DNA of 64,000 nucleotides. Source: Kordia sp965224175. Lineage in GTDB: Bacteria > Bacteroidota > Bacteroidia > Flavobacteriales > Flavobacteriaceae. The stretch spans positions 682,001 through 746,000 of the forward strand of contig NZ_OZ245041.1 in the NCBI RefSeq assembly GCF_965224175.1, written 5' to 3'. Of the stretch, positions 63,211-64,000 are shown piece after piece. Both the position numbers and the translations under genes were made by a program. Position 1 is the stretch's first letter. Each line of letters opens with the position of its first letter. Under the pieces are notes generated by a model, which was not told the DNA's origin, made no database searches, and saw only the letters and a list, made by a program, of their open reading frames with translations.

Positions 63211-64000
63211 TTACAATTCACCAGTCTTCAGAAGGTCATGAACACTAGCAAAAAAGCTTGTTAACGTTAAATATTCTTCCCAAAGTTTCCTATTTGCTTT
63301 TTGAATTTCTTCAAATTTTTCTTGCGTTAAATTTTGATGAAACTCCAATAATCTCGCTTCCATTTCATATTCTTTTCCTTGCGGAATTCGAATGCAATGT
63401 TTTGTCCAATCGATGATTCCTTCTAGCGGAAGCAAGCAATCCGTATCTATCAACACAGGAATTCTTCCCATTGCCAACGTTTGATAAAAACGTACTGAAA
63501 AGTTTCCTGCGCCACGCAAATTGAAAATATAATCTGAATCGTTTATGTTTTCGTAAAATTCGTATGTTGTCTTATCTACAGAACGATTTTTTCGCACGCC
63601 GGCACGATAACGTTCTCTGTAAATAATGTTGGTTTTAATCTTTGGATGTTTCTCTAATCGCTTTAAATATTTGTAACGCATAAACGGCGCTGCAAACCAT
63701 TGCTGTGGTTCTAAACGTGTTTTTCCTAAATGAAATTTTAAATTTCTGTAGATAACAAAGCCAATATCTTTTACCGCTTTTAATAGATTCGGAGTTGCTT
63801 GTCCCACAAACCCAATGACAGGTTTTTCAGCTTTTACACGAACTTGATGATTTTCTTTTTCGATGTAATGTGCTAATGGATCTTTAAAAAAAGCAGGAAA
63901 TGCTATTTGATTTTTCAGCTTCTTACTTTTATAACCACTATTTCTAAAAACATACACATCTTTATTTGTTGGCATGACACCTTGATCTCCAGAAACATAT
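63211..64000 (-). CDS. exostosin-family (GT47-like) glycosyltransferase, 5' end beyond window
   Basis: The frame is open through the right edge: the 8 codons before the internal Met at 63975 (YVSGDQGV) continue without a stop and read like protein, so the gene is cut by the window. The visible 260 residues match exostosin-like proteins: PVIGFVGQATPNLLKAVKDIGF, a central YIFNLRGAGNFSVRFYQTLAMGRIPVLIDTDCLLPLEGIIDW stretch, and a helical C-terminus. Such enzymes add sugars in glycan chains. First visible gene of the minus-strand glycan operon. Confidence 0.85.
   Translation of the reverse strand, partial: YVSGDQGVMPTNKDVYVFRNSGYKSKKLKNQIAFPAFFKDPLAHYIEKENHQVRVKAEKPVIGFVGQATPNLLKAVKDIGFVIYRNLKFHLGKTRLEPQQWFAAPFMRYKYLKRLEKHPKIKTNIIYRERYRAGVRKNRSVDKTTYEFYENINDSDYIFNLRGAGNFSVRFYQTLAMGRIPVLIDTDCLLPLEGIIDWTKHCIRIPQGKEYEMEARLLEFHQNLTQEKFEEIQKANRKLWEEYLTLTSFFASVHDLLKTGEL

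Noticed and set aside
1..64000. tRNA, rRNA, IS element, prophage or integrase
   Set aside because: Reading both strands I saw no cloverleaf-like gene, rRNA segment, transposase, integrase or terminal inverted repeats of an IS. A covariance-model scan could still find a divergent small RNA.

Overview
The window is AT-rich chromosomal DNA of a Bacteroidota member, most likely a marine Flavobacteriaceae (Kordia-like, though the genus is an inference from general resemblance). Reasons: many exported proteins have short signal peptides ending in ...AQ; genes lack Shine-Dalgarno sequences; there is a single-chain alpha/beta E1 dehydrogenase, a PorV/PorQ-family protein, a DUF4105 protein, a YfiT-type DinB protein, and the order recQ | kdsD-tatC-CMD-lptB. 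I saw no rRNA, tRNA, IS element, prophage or CRISPR array.

Layout. 1-7.1 kb: the tail of a + strand gene, a branched-chain 2-oxoacid dehydrogenase E1 fusion (-), a 2OG-Fe(II) oxygenase (+), a tight four-gene + operon (eIF1/SUI1-like factor, DUF1835 protein, nucleoside phosphorylase, cytosolic substrate-binding-like protein) and a 54-residue lipoprotein behind a structured leader. 7.3-11.4 kb: ung, mutS2, an M23 peptidase and a DCC-family protein. 11.4-18.4 kb: a minus-strand accessory stretch of small genes (outer-membrane-like protein, sterol-desaturase-type hydroxylase, two AraC-type regulators, VOC protein, monooxygenase-like protein, a broken Crp/Fnr gene, two membrane proteins and a TetR regulator with a candidate operator). 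18.5-22.2 kb: exported or membrane proteins of unknown role, and an ORF of 53 codons encoding a double-glycine-leader, five-cysteine peptide.

22.2-30.8 kb: topoisomerase IV (parE, a small membrane protein gene, parC), two poorly characterised proteins, and ychF. 31-38 kb: an M14 peptidase, a lipoprotein, csaA, a thioredoxin-fold protein, a DUF1330 protein, a DinB/YfiT protein and a cyclophilin-FKBP fusion. 38.4-41.4 kb: a small lipoprotein followed by a TPR histidine kinase and response regulator. 41.4-47.3 kb: recQ diverging from kdsD-tatC-CMD-lptB, linking KDO/LPS synthesis, Tat export and LPS transport. 47.3-50.6 kb: pssA, a PorV/PorQ-family protein and a DUF4105 protein.

50.8-64 kb: a surface-polysaccharide locus. 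It holds an initiating sugar-phosphate transferase, a PaaK/CapK-like adenylate-forming enzyme and a methyltransferase. It then has an overlapping minus-strand operon with an exostosin-type GT, GT4, a Wzy-like polymerase/ligase, GT2, a GT-C-like membrane protein, a GIPC-type beta-propeller protein, a methyltransferase and another GT4. The operon enters from beyond the right edge and has a 5x8-bp tandem repeat between its first two genes.

Points most worth a second look: the Cys-rich GG-leader peptide, the Crp/Fnr pseudogene, several perfect inverted repeats in promoter regions, and the translation-factor/nucleoside-phosphorylase operon.
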